Positions 17,757 through 25,346 of a DNA stretch of 64,000 bases are shown piece after piece. The translations under genes were made by a program, and so were the position numbers. Where the stretch lies: the NCBI GenBank assembly GCA_016718385.1, contig JADKDK010000002.1:1007901-1071900 (forward strand), read 5' to 3'. The DNA is from Gammaproteobacteria bacterium (GTDB taxonomy: Bacteria; Pseudomonadota; Gammaproteobacteria; Pseudomonadales; UBA5518). Each line of letters begins with the position of its first letter. Position 1 is the first letter of the stretch. The notes below the pieces were generated by a model. The model saw only the letters and a program-made list of their open reading frames with translations. It had not been told where the DNA came from and searched no databases.

Positions 17757-19355
17757 CTAGCGCGTGATCGTGAACTCGTCGAGCACCTGTCCGTGCTCGT
17801 CGACGAAGCGCGAGCGCAGCGTGCTCTTGCCGGCATCGAGCACCACCGAGCCCTTCAGCGCCAGCCCGTGCGGGCGGTGGCCCGGCGCCTCGCCGCCGAA
17901 CGCGCGGTGCGCCGGGTGCGCCAGCCAGGATTCGTCGCTGCACATCATGCGCTGCCCGGGACGGCAGGGCTTGGCGGTATCGGCCTTGCCCGCGCTGCCC
18001 GCCACCGTGTAGACGACGCGGTCGTCGGCGCCGCTCGCGGGATTCAGCTGCGCGTAGGGCGTCTCGCCCTGCCCCAGCGCGGGCTTGCCCGCGGCATCGA
18101 GCGCCGCGTGTTGTGCGGCATCGAAGGTGTCGGCCATGCCGAAATGCCCGTGCAGGTACCACGAACGCTCGTAGGAGTGGGCGTGACCGCTGTAGACCGC
18201 GTCCACGCCGTGCGCCTGGAACACCGGCCCGAAGGTCTCGCGCATGTCGATCTCGGCCTGCTCCACGTCCGAGTCGTGGTTCATGCCTTTCGAGTAGGGC
18301 GGGTGGTGGAACACCACCACGGTCCAGTCCCGCTGGTTCGCGGAAAGGTCGTCGACCAGCCATGCGCGCATCGCGGCGCGCTGCGCCGGGTCGCGATTGG
18401 AGATCTGCGAATCCAGGCTGACCACGTGCACGTTGCCGTGGTCGAAGGAGTAGTACTGCTCGGTACCGCTGGGCACGCCGCCCATCTCGCCGGCCGCGGG
18501 CAGCGCGAAGATGTTCAGGTACGGAAAGCCCTCCGCATCCGGCCCGTCCCCGTCGCTGTCGTAGCTCCGCGGATCGGACGACTCGCTGCTGCCACCGAGC
18601 GGCATCGGCACGGGTCCCTTGTCGCAGCCGGGCACGGGAAACAGCGTGCATACATCCACGTTCGTGACGCCCATCTCATGGTTGCCGATCGTGGGCCAGG
18701 TCGACACGCGGTGCAGCAAGGCACCGTAGACATCGAAGAAGGCGCCCTGCCACTGCGCGTCGGTGCCGGCGAGATAGGCGTTGTCCCCGAGCAGCAGCAA
18801 CAGGTCGAGCGGCTCGTCGCCGGCCTGCTCGCGGTTGTACTTCAGGTATCCCTCCATCACCGCGCGCGCCTCGCCGCGATGGCTGGCCCGCCCCATGAAT
18901 TCCTCGGTCTCGGTTCCCGAATCGCCGAGGATCCAGATATGCGTGTTGCCGTCGGCGGGCACCTGTCCCGCGCGCGGCGCGGTGCGGAACCACTGCCCCG
19001 CGGGCGCGCTGCCGGCGCCGCCGAGCGAGTAGTAGTACACGGTATCCGGTTGCAGCGCGTTCAGCACCGCCTGGCGGTGACCGGCGTCCTCGCTGGCGCT
19101 CACGCGGATATCGAGCCGTTCCATCGCGGTGCCGGCGCAGATCACGTCGGCTTCGCCGTGCCAGCGCACGATCGCGCCGGTGGCCGAGACCTGCTGCAGG
19201 AACAGTCGACTGGCGGGCGTCTCGGCACCGGTGCAGGCCGGGGCGGGCGCTGTGCGCTGCGCGGCGCAGGCGCCAAGCAGCGGGAGCGCGATAACTAACA
19301 GGGCGCGGCTCCACCCGCGGATTCCCGGGCACGCATTCCGGCGGTCTTTGCTCAC
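17757..19355 (-). CDS. Lipoprotein metallophosphoesterase, purple acid phosphatase-like
   Basis: A 532-aa exported phosphoesterase. The N-terminus has a signal peptide with lipobox LLGAC, so it is probably a lipoprotein. A fibronectin-like N-terminal domain (~30-130, VSATGAIVRWHGEAD) precedes the dimetal core. Metal-binding motifs appear in order: ILGDSGT, LLGDNAY, IGNHEMG, FHHPPYS and SGHAHSYERS. Substrate is unknown; the family cleaves phosphomonoesters or diesters. I choose GTG 19355 as start because AGGAGA sits six bases before it; an ATG at 19370 overlaps that ribosome site. It is convergent with the AEC transporter and downstream of higBA on the same strand. Confidence 0.88.
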   Translation of the reverse strand: MSKDRRNACPGIRGWSRALLVIALPLLGACAAQRTAPAPACTGAETPASRLFLQQVSATGAIVRWHGEADVICAGTAMERLDIRVSASEDAGHRQAVLNALQPDTVYYYSLGGAGSAPAGQWFRTAPRAGQVPADGNTHIWILGDSGTETEEFMGRASHRGEARAVMEGYLKYNREQAGDEPLDLLLLLGDNAYLAGTDAQWQGAFFDVYGALLHRVSTWPTIGNHEMGVTNVDVCTLFPVPGCDKGPVPMPLGGSSESSDPRSYDSDGDGPDAEGFPYLNIFALPAAGEMGGVPSGTEQYYSFDHGNVHVVSLDSQISNRDPAQRAAMRAWLVDDLSANQRDWTVVVFHHPPYSKGMNHDSDVEQAEIDMRETFGPVFQAHGVDAVYSGHAHSYERSWYLHGHFGMADTFDAAQHAALDAAGKPALGQGETPYAQLNPASGADDRVVYTVAGSAGKADTAKPCRPGQRMMCSDESWLAHPAHRAFGGEAPGHRPHGLALKGSVVLDAGKSTLRSRFVDEHGQVLDEFTITR

Positions 19356-19426
19356 TAGCTTTCTCCTCATAGGCTCAGCGCACGTTCTAGATGCAGCAGG
19401 CTCCGATCAGCGGACTCAGGGTGCGG

Positions 19427-19861
19427 CTAACGCCTGCCCTGAGCTGCCGGGGCACGCGGCATGAATACCGCCGGCGACACGGCGAAGCGCCGCGCGAGCG
19501 CATCGATCTGCCGCACGTTGAGCGCGCGACGTCCCGACAAGACTTCGGACACCACGCCCTGGCTGCCGATTTCGGGCAACCCGGACTGCGTCAGGCCGTG
19601 CTGCTGCATCAGGAAGCGAAGCACCCCCACGGGATCACTGCCCTCCGGAAGCCTGTGTGCGTCCTCGTAGTCGCCGATCAGTTCCCCCAGCGTGGCCACC
19701 AGATCCGCCAGCGGGTGGTACTCATCCCCCGCGCCGGCATCCAGCAGTTCGTTCAGTGCACGTACCGCCTGCCTGTAGTGGGTCCTCGTGCGAATCGGGC
19801 GCAGCGGCACCTGCTCGCAAAGTGCTTCGTAATGGCGTGTGAGTTCCTTGACGGCAAGCAT
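19427..19861 (-). CDS. higA: Antitoxin HigA-like, XRE helix-turn-helix
   Basis: A 144-aa antitoxin. The C-terminal half is an XRE helix-turn-helix: LRFLMQQHGLTQSGLPEIGS followed by GVVSEVLSGRRALNVRQIDAL, which binds DNA. The N-terminal half (MLAVKELTRHYEAL) is the partner-binding part typical of long HigA proteins. The start at 19861 is fixed by GGAGGAAG six bases upstream. The toxin gene ends 2 bp before it, so the order is toxin first, as in HigBA systems. The protein would neutralise HigB and repress the operon at the palindromes described upstream. Confidence 0.9.
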   Translation of the reverse strand: MLAVKELTRHYEALCEQVPLRPIRTRTHYRQAVRALNELLDAGAGDEYHPLADLVATLGELIGDYEDAHRLPEGSDPVGVLRFLMQQHGLTQSGLPEIGSQGVVSEVLSGRRALNVRQIDALARRFAVSPAVFMPRAPAAQGRR

Positions 19862-19863
19862 GC

Positions 19864-20145
19864 TCACTTCCTCCACTTGTCGTACTGCGCATGCGTGAAC
19901 ACATGCCGGATGAACAGCAGCTGACGGTCAAAATGAATTGCAGCGATCAGCCGATACCTGTTACCAGCAATGTCGAATACGTAGAAATCACCCACCCGGT
20001 CGACCGAATTGAAACTACGCCGCAGATCTGCAAAGTTACGCAAATGCGACCCTTCGACGATGCGTCGCCACGCTCGCAGCGGATCCGCGGATGCAGGATG
20101 CAGCGTCGCGAAGTCGGTGAGCGCCTTGTTGCTGATAACGCGCAT
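19864..20145 (-). CDS. higB: mRNA interferase toxin, HigB family
   Basis: A 93-aa RelE-fold toxin predicted to cut mRNA at the ribosome. It opens MRVISNKALTDFATLHPAS, the classical HigB start. It continues with the substrate-facing strands VGDFYVFDIAGNRYRLIAAIHF and ends RHVFTHAQYDKWRK, with the family's conserved H-x2-YD-KW end. ATG 20145 has GGAGAT eight bases upstream and fits the family start; an ATG 24 bases earlier (20169) does not. It precedes higA by 2 bp, forming a toxin-antitoxin operon with its own promoter. Confidence 0.92.
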   Translation of the reverse strand: MRVISNKALTDFATLHPASADPLRAWRRIVEGSHLRNFADLRRSFNSVDRVGDFYVFDIAGNRYRLIAAIHFDRQLLFIRHVFTHAQYDKWRK

Positions 20146-20167
20146 GCCGGTATCTCCGATCAGCGGC

Positions 20168-20209
20168 ACGATATCTCACGTTGAGATTGATTGCAACGGA
20201 TTTGCAATC
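20168..20209 (-). promoter_or_regulatory. higBA promoter with two palindromic operators
   Basis: On the minus strand a -35 TTGCAA (plus-strand 20191-20196) and -10 TATCGT (20168-20173) are 17 bp apart. Two perfect palindromes overlap it. ATCTCA-cgt-TGAGAT (20173-20187) lies between the -10 and -35. GATTGCAA-N5-TTGCAATC (20189-20209) covers the -35. This is the arrangement expected if HigA or the HigBA complex represses its own operon. The promoter assignment is by eye. Confidence 0.6.
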
Positions 20210-20224
20210 CCTGCGTCCACGTCG

Positions 20225-20309
20225 CGACTCAGCGCCCGAGGGCTTTTCGCCGCAGCCGCCAGGCGGCGACCGCAGCAGGCCGGCGAAAAAGCGCTCGGGC
20301 TCTCAGTCG
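20225..20309. repeat. 85-bp imperfect inverted repeat between tetR and higBA
   Basis: Arms 20225-20252 and 20281-20309 pair over about 25 of 28 positions (CGACT, GCCCGAG, GCTTTT and CGCCG blocks). Between them lies a smaller perfect palindrome, GCCGCC-A-GGCGGC. The right arm includes the last codons of tetR. It could be a transcription terminator for tetR or the remnant of a small mobile element; no integron core site (GTTRRRY) is seen. Confidence 0.6.
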
Positions 20310-20908
20310 CGCGTCCCGAGCCCGCGCATCAGCAACTCGAGAATGCTCGCCTCCTCGTCCGCGCCGACCTCGAACAGCGGGTAGTCGGCCACCGCTTGGC
20401 GCGTCAGCAGGCTGTGGATGTTCTGCAGGCTGTGCGCGGTGCGAGCCACGTCCATGTCGGCGCGGAACTCGCCGGCGGCAATGCCTCGCGCGAGTGCTTC
20501 GCGCACCCACACCTGCGCATCGCGTATCGATTGCGCCGTCGCCGCGCGGTCGAGCAGCAGGCTCGGCTGGACCGCGTCAGAGTAGATGATCTTCAGCAGC
20601 ATGCGGTGGCGCTCGCCGGGACGGATGCCGGTCAGCAGCCAGTCGCGGATTCCCTCGCGCGCCGTGGGCGCCGTGCCCAGCGTGGCGCGCATCTGCGCGA
20701 GCAGCGCGTCGATCAGCTGGTGGTTGAGCGCGAGCAGCAATTGCTCCTTGCCGGGAAAGTGCTCGTACAGCGTCGAGCGCGACACGCCCGCGAGCTTCGC
20801 GATCTGAGCCAGCCGCGCGTCGCGAAACCCCTGCGCCACGAAGACCTCGGCCGCCGCCGCGAGCAACCGGCCGCGCACATCACCCGCAGATTGCCTTGCG
20901 CCATCCAT
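20303..20908 (-). CDS. TetR/AcrR family transcriptional repressor
   Basis: A 201-aa one-domain-plus-ligand-pocket repressor. The N-terminal helix-turn-helix is RLLAAAAEVFVAQGFRDARL then IAKLAGVSRSTLYEHFPGKE (residues ~12-58), the standard TetR signature. The C-terminal part, of unknown ligand, has a WLLTGIRPGERHRMLLKIIYSD stretch. ATG 20908 is preceded by GGAGG; longer open reading upstream would run through the divergent gene. It is divergent from an LLM-type oxidoreductase and an SDR, with a strong palindrome between, so these two genes are the likely targets. Confidence 0.92.
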   Translation of the reverse strand: MDGARQSAGDVRGRLLAAAAEVFVAQGFRDARLAQIAKLAGVSRSTLYEHFPGKEQLLLALNHQLIDALLAQMRATLGTAPTAREGIRDWLLTGIRPGERHRMLLKIIYSDAVQPSLLLDRAATAQSIRDAQVWVREALARGIAAGEFRADMDVARTAHSLQNIHSLLTRQAVADYPLFEVGADEEASILELLMRGLGTRD

Positions 20909-20936
20909 GCCGTCCTCCGTTGTCCCTGCGTTTACC

Positions 20937-20962
20937 CGGACATTATTGACCATAAGTGTCCG
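20937..20962. promoter_or_regulatory. Probable TetR operator between tetR and the LLM oxidoreductase
   Basis: A 26-bp near-perfect palindrome sits in the 99-bp divergent gap. Arms are CGGACATTAT and ATAAGTGTCCG around a TGACC centre. It lies ~30 bp from the tetR start and ~45 bp from the LLM gene start and overlaps a TTGACC that could be a -35. Position and symmetry fit autoregulation plus control of the divergent genes. Confidence 0.65.
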
Positions 20963-21007
20963 ATACGTTAGCGTGCCGCTCACCTGGACTACGCCGACGG
21001 CAGGCCC

Positions 21008-21904
21008 ATGAAAATATCGATCACGATCACCTCCGAGTACAACCGCCTGTTCGGCCACGACTTCACGCGGCTGATGGACGTGGGGCGCTGGGCCGAGGCG
21101 GCCGGCATCGACCAGCTCGACATCGCCGAGCACCTGCTGATGGGCGACGGCAAGTCCTACCCCTTCGGCGAGTACCCGGCACCGCTCGACGACCCGTGGC
21201 CGGAGCCGATCGCAGCCCTCGCTGCGATCGCGGCGGTGACGCAAACCGTGCGCCTCGGCACCGGGGTGCTGATCGCGCCGCTGCGCCCCCCGGCCCTGCT
21301 CGCCAAGCAGCTCGCCACGCTCGACCGCATATCCAACGGCCGGCTCGACATCGGGCTGGCGGCGGGCTGGCAGCGCGAGGAGTACCAGGCCTGCGCGATC
21401 CCCTTCGCGCAGCGCAACCAGCGCATGGACGACACCGTGCGCGCCTGCCGCGCGCTGTGGACGGGCGAGCGCGTCACGCAGAAGCTGCCCACGGTCGAGC
21501 TCGACAACGTGCTCGCGGTACCCACGCCGGTGCAGGCGCCCCTGCCGATCTGGTACGGCGGCTCACCGACGCCGGCCACGGCGCAACGCATCGCCGAGTT
21601 CGGCCAGGGCTGGGTGCCGCTGTTCCTGCCCGAGGACGCGCTCGCCGCTGGCATCGCGCTGATCGGCGAGGCTTTCGCCGCGCGCGGCCGCGATCCCGCC
21701 ACGCTGCAGGTGCGCCACCAGCTGTTCGCGCAGTTCGATGCCAATGGTCGCCTGAACCTGGACGCCACCTTCGCCCCCGTGGAACGGCTCACCCGCATCG
21801 GCGTGACGATGGTGAGCCTGGGGCTCGGCTGGAGCATCCGCGACCCGGCCGACGTGGAGGCCACGATCGCGGCCATCGGCGCCTGGGGCAGGAAACATCT
21901 TTGA
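21008..21904 (+). CDS. LLM-class flavin/F420-dependent oxidoreductase
   Basis: A 298-aa bacterial-luciferase-like TIM barrel. Visible family features are an N-terminal EAAGIDQLDIAEHLL-like segment and TVRLGTGVLIAPLRPPALLAKQ, with the conserved cis-peptide region. The strands LDIGLAAGWQREEYQA and PLPIWYGGSPTPATAQRIAEFGQGW follow. These are typical of the F420-dependent subgroup also found in steroid and xenobiotic catabolism. Whether the cofactor is F420 or FMN cannot be told from sequence alone. It is divergent from tetR, and an SDR gene follows 49 bp later on the same strand, probably in one operon. Confidence 0.88.
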   Translation: MKISITITSEYNRLFGHDFTRLMDVGRWAEAAGIDQLDIAEHLLMGDGKSYPFGEYPAPLDDPWPEPIAALAAIAAVTQTVRLGTGVLIAPLRPPALLAKQLATLDRISNGRLDIGLAAGWQREEYQACAIPFAQRNQRMDDTVRACRALWTGERVTQKLPTVELDNVLAVPTPVQAPLPIWYGGSPTPATAQRIAEFGQGWVPLFLPEDALAAGIALIGEAFAARGRDPATLQVRHQLFAQFDANGRLNLDATFAPVERLTRIGVTMVSLGLGWSIRDPADVEATIAAIGAWGRKHL

Positions 21905-21953
21905 ACCGGCGAGTCGCGCCGCGAACAGAATGTAGACACGGGAGACACCACGG

Positions 21954-22724
21954 ATGAGCAGCACCCTGGACGGAAAATCGGCACTGGTGACCGGCGGCGC
22001 CGGCGGCTTCGGCAAGGCCTGCGCGCTCGCGCTCGCGCGCGACGGCGCGGCCGTCACGCTGATGGGACGCAACGCCGCCTCGCTCGCGCAGGCGCGCGCC
22101 TGGCTGCTGGCGCAGGCGCCGGATGCCCGCATCGCCGTGCACGCGGGCGACGCGACCGCGGATGCCGACGTGCAGGCCGCGCTCGCGAGCGCGGTCGCCC
22201 ACGGCGGCGGGCTCGACATCGTGGTCGCCACGGTGGGCGGCGGCGGCTACCGCACGGTACTGGAGCAGGACCTCGCGACCTTCATGGCCGACATGCAGCT
22301 CAACGTCGGTTCGGCCTTCGCCGCGGTGCGCCACGGCGCGCCGCTGATGAGGGACGGCGGCGCCTTCGTGTTCATTTCCTCGACCGCCGCCGTGCTGTCG
22401 TTCCAGGGGCTGTCGAGCTACTGCGCCGGCAAGGCGGCGCTCGACCACTTCGTGCGCGTCGCGGCCGACGAGCTCGGCTCGCGCGGCATCCGCCTGAACT
22501 GCGTCCGCCCCGGGCTCACGCACACCGACGGCATGGACCCGTTCTTCGCGAACCCGGCCTACGTGGAATCGTTCAAGCCGCTGATCCCGCTGGGACGTAC
22601 CGGCATGCCCGTGGACATCGCGGCCGCGGTCCGCTTCCTGGCTGGCCCCGAGTCCTCGTGGATCACCGGGCAGAGCTTCGCGGCAGACGGCGGCAACGAG
22701 TTGCGCGGCGCGCCGCGCGGCTGA
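21954..22724 (+). CDS. Short-chain dehydrogenase/reductase (SDR)
   Basis: A 256-aa classical SDR. The cofactor motif is ALVTGGAGGFGKACALALA (TGxxxGxG). The next element VVATVGGGGY stands where NNAG usually lies. The catalytic Ser is in FVFISSTAAVLSFQG and the YxxxK motif is SYCAGKAALDHF, here as Y-CAG-K. The C-terminus GRTGMPVDIAAAVRFLAGPESSWITGQ is typical of SDRs. It would oxidise or reduce a hydroxyl/keto group with NAD(P). Substrate unknown. GGGAGA precedes the ATG. It follows the LLM oxidoreductase. Confidence 0.92.
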   Translation: MSSTLDGKSALVTGGAGGFGKACALALARDGAAVTLMGRNAASLAQARAWLLAQAPDARIAVHAGDATADADVQAALASAVAHGGGLDIVVATVGGGGYRTVLEQDLATFMADMQLNVGSAFAAVRHGAPLMRDGGAFVFISSTAAVLSFQGLSSYCAGKAALDHFVRVAADELGSRGIRLNCVRPGLTHTDGMDPFFANPAYVESFKPLIPLGRTGMPVDIAAAVRFLAGPESSWITGQSFAADGGNELRGAPRG

Positions 22725-22753
22725 GCGCCAGCGTATCGCGAGGGCCTCCCGCT

Positions 22754-23395
22754 TCAGCTGAACGCGTGCGTGAGGCCCGGCCGCGCGTCATCGACCAGCG
22801 CCTCGCCCGGCTGCAGCCGCGGCTTGCGCGGCCAGTTGCCGGGCGCCGCGCGGCCCACGGCAATCATCATCACCGGCAGGTAACGCTCGTCGATGTGGAA
22901 CTCGCGGCGCAGCGCCTCCGGGTCGAAGCCGATCATCGGCCCGCTGGCGAGCCCGCGTTCGGTGGCCGCGAGCATCAGCGCCATCGCGGCCATGCTGGCC
23001 GAGCGGATCGCCTCCTCGCGGGCGAATGCCGGCTTGCCCGCGTAGGCATCCTGCCCCTTCGCCGCGAAACCGGCCGCGCCGGCCGCATCGAGCAGTCCGG
23101 CCTCGCGCGAGCGTTCGGCGATCAGCGGCAGGCGCTCGGCGCCGCGCGTATCCCCCAGCACCACGAAGGTGGCCGCGGCATCGCGCACTTTCTGCTGGCC
23201 ATAGGCCACCTGCTGCAGCGCCGCGCGCGCGGCAGGGTCGCGCACCACCAGGAAGCGCGCGTGCTGGATGTTGAAAGCCGAGGGCGCCTCCATCGCGGCC
23301 GCGACCAGTGCCTCGACCTCCTCGGGCGTCAGCTCGTGGGCCGTGTCGAACTTGTTGGCGGAAATGCGCGCCGCCAGCGCCTGTTGTACGTTCAT
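22754..23395 (-). CDS. Nitroreductase family protein
   Basis: A 213-aa FMN-dependent nitroreductase of the NfsB-like group. It starts MNVQQALAARISANKFD and has the phosphate-binding region APSAFNIQHARFLVVRD. It later has the ASMAAMALMLAATERGLASGPMIGF stretch and ends with VGRAAPGNWPRKPR. It reduces nitro, quinone or enone groups in related proteins; the physiological substrate is unknown. ATG 23395 has AAGGAGAGG upstream; an ATG at 23425 is possible but overlaps the pirin gene end. It is convergent with the SDR and in line with the upstream pirin gene. Confidence 0.88.
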   Translation of the reverse strand: MNVQQALAARISANKFDTAHELTPEEVEALVAAAMEAPSAFNIQHARFLVVRDPAARAALQQVAYGQQKVRDAAATFVVLGDTRGAERLPLIAERSREAGLLDAAGAAGFAAKGQDAYAGKPAFAREEAIRSASMAAMALMLAATERGLASGPMIGFDPEALRREFHIDERYLPVMMIAVGRAAPGNWPRKPRLQPGEALVDDARPGLTHAFS

Positions 23396-23421
23396 GCCTG
23401 CCTCTCCTTGTTGCGTGTTCG

Positions 23422-24264
23422 TCATTGCGCCAGCGTGCCGGCGCGGTAATCCGCGATGGCCTGGCGAATCTCGTCCTCGGTGTTCATCACGAAGGGTCCG
23501 TAGTGCGCGATCGGTTCGCCGAGCGGACGGCCGGCCAGCACCAGCAGGCGCGCGCCCGCCGGGCCCGCGTGCAGCGCGAGCGCATCACCGGCGCCGAAGA
23601 TCGCCGTCTGTCCGGCCTGCACCGGCTGTTCGCCGGCGAGCGCGCCGTCGATCACGTAGACCAGCGCCGACTCCCCGACCGGCACCGGCAGCGTCGCGGC
23701 GCTGCCCGCGGGGAGCGCGAGCTCCAGCACCCGCGCGCCGGCGGCGAGGCGGTCCAGCGGGCTCGCCACCTCCTCGCCCTCGAGCTGCCAGCGCCCGCCG
23801 AAGACCTTGGCGCGCGCGCCGCCCGGCAACTCGCGCTGCGGCAGCGCGGCGGCATCGGCCTGCGCGTACTCGGGCGCTTTCATCTTCTGCGCCGCCGGCA
23901 GGTTCACCCACAGCTGGAAGCCGTGCAGGCGGCCTTCCTGCGCCAGCGGCATCTCGGAATGGATCACGCCACGGCCGGTGGACATCCACTGCGCGCCGCC
24001 GTCGCGCAACGCCTCGCGATGCCCGAGGTGGTCGCGGTGTTCGAAACCACCGTCGAACATCAACGTGAAGGTCTCGATGCCGCGGTGCGGGTGGGGCGGG
24101 AAGCCGCCCATGTAGTCCGCCGCCTCGTCGGCGCGGATCTCGTCGATCATCAGGAAGGGGTCGAGGTCGTGGCGGTGCAGGCCCAGCGTGCGGCGGATCT
24201 TCACGCCGTCGCCGTCCGAGGTGGGGCGGCTGTCGAGGATCTTGTCGATGCGGCGGGTGTTCAT
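23422..24264 (-). CDS. Pirin family protein
   Basis: A 280-aa bicupin. The metal-binding N-terminal cupin has GGFPPHPHRGIETFTLMFDG and the later GRGVIHSEMP, which supply the His/His/His/Glu ligands. The C-terminal cupin carries the GEPIAHYGPFVMNTEDEI segment. Bacterial pirins include quercetin dioxygenases and regulators of central metabolism; which applies here is unknown. It lies 26 bp upstream of the nitroreductase start on the same strand and is divergent from a LysR regulator, which is likely to control both. Confidence 0.93.
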   Translation of the reverse strand: MNTRRIDKILDSRPTSDGDGVKIRRTLGLHRHDLDPFLMIDEIRADEAADYMGGFPPHPHRGIETFTLMFDGGFEHRDHLGHREALRDGGAQWMSTGRGVIHSEMPLAQEGRLHGFQLWVNLPAAQKMKAPEYAQADAAALPQRELPGGARAKVFGGRWQLEGEEVASPLDRLAAGARVLELALPAGSAATLPVPVGESALVYVIDGALAGEQPVQAGQTAIFGAGDALALHAGPAGARLLVLAGRPLGEPIAHYGPFVMNTEDEIRQAIADYRAGTLAQ

Positions 24265-24362
24265 GGTGCTCGCTCCGTGTTGGCTAAAGGCTTGACACCA
24301 GAATACATCCGCTGGATAAATTGAAAATCGCGATTCTTCGCTATAAACGATCGAAAATATCG

Positions 24363-25274
24363 ATGACTACTGCAACGCTCGAACAATGGCGACTGCTGGC
24401 TGCCGTGGTGGATCACGGCGGCTTCGCGCAGGCCGCCGAACAACTGCAGAAGAGCCAGTCCACCGTGAGCCACGGCGTGAAGCAGCTGCAGCAGGCGCTG
24501 GGGCTGCCGCTGCTGACGCTGGCCGGGCGCAAGGCCGTGCTGACTCCTGCCGGCGAGACCCTGCTGCGCCGCGCGCGCTACCTGCTGGACGAAGCCGCGG
24601 CACTGCAGCATCTCGCCGACACGCTGGCGCAGGGCTGGGCCGCGCGCGTGAGCCTGTCGGTGGACGCCATCTTTCCGCAGGAGGCCCTGTTCGAGGCGCT
24701 TACCGCCTTCGGCCGCGAGAGCCCCGACACGCGCGTGGAAGTGCAGGAATCGGTGCTCTCCGGCGGCACCGAGGCGCTGCTGCAGAGGCAGGCCGACCTG
24801 GTGATCACCGGCCGGGTGCCGCCGGGCTTTCTCGGCGAGCTGCTGCTGCGTCTGGGCTTCATCGCGGTGGCCCACCCGGCGCACCCGCTGCATCAACTCG
24901 GGCGCGCGCTGCGCCTGGAGGACCTGCGCGCGCACCAGCAGGTGGTGATCCGCGATTCCGGGGTGCGGCTGCGCGCGGATTCCGGCTGGCTGGGTGCCGA
25001 GCGGCGCCTCACCGTCTCGCATCCGGCCACCTCGATCCAGGCGCTGTGCCGCGGGCTGGGGTTTGCGTGGGTGCCGCGCGAGAAGATCCGCGCGGAACTC
25101 GACAGCGGCCAGCTGAAAGCGCTGCCGCTCGTCGAGGGCGCCACGCGCTGGGCCGAGCTCTACCTGGTGCTGGCCGAGCGCGAGGCCACCGGGCCCGCTG
25201 CGCAGCGGCTGGCCGAACTGCTGCGCGAGGCCGCGGCGCGCTGCCGCGCGCAGGCGGACGGCGGCGCCAACTGA
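24363..25274 (+). CDS. LysR family transcriptional regulator
   Basis: A 303-aa LTTR. The N-terminal winged helix-turn-helix is WRLLAAVVDHGGFAQAAEQL and STVSHGVKQLQQALGLPLL, and the rest is the periplasmic-binding-fold effector domain. I start at ATG 24363 (MTTATLEQW); the in-frame ATG at 24321 adds a basic leader not seen in the family. It is divergent from the pirin gene. The 98-bp gap is AT-rich against the surrounding GC-rich DNA and should hold its binding site; no single clean T-N11-A dyad stood out. Confidence 0.92.
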   Translation: MTTATLEQWRLLAAVVDHGGFAQAAEQLQKSQSTVSHGVKQLQQALGLPLLTLAGRKAVLTPAGETLLRRARYLLDEAAALQHLADTLAQGWAARVSLSVDAIFPQEALFEALTAFGRESPDTRVEVQESVLSGGTEALLQRQADLVITGRVPPGFLGELLLRLGFIAVAHPAHPLHQLGRALRLEDLRAHQQVVIRDSGVRLRADSGWLGAERRLTVSHPATSIQALCRGLGFAWVPREKIRAELDSGQLKALPLVEGATRWAELYLVLAEREATGPAAQRLAELLREAAARCRAQADGGAN

Positions 25275-25346
25275 CATGCCCTGCTGTGCGGAGGGAACGG
25301 CTCGCGCTATCGTGCGCAACGGCATGCAGCAGGGTGGCATCGGATC

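Noticed and set aside
14762..17836. 1024-codon open frame on the minus strand opposite the KstD-like and AEC genes
   Set aside because: Runs through repeats and two well-supported genes and has no recognisable domain; a product of high GC.
20225..20309. Possible integron attC site beside higBA
   Set aside because: Long imperfect hairpin, but no GTTRRRY/RYYYAAC core boxes at its ends and no integrase.
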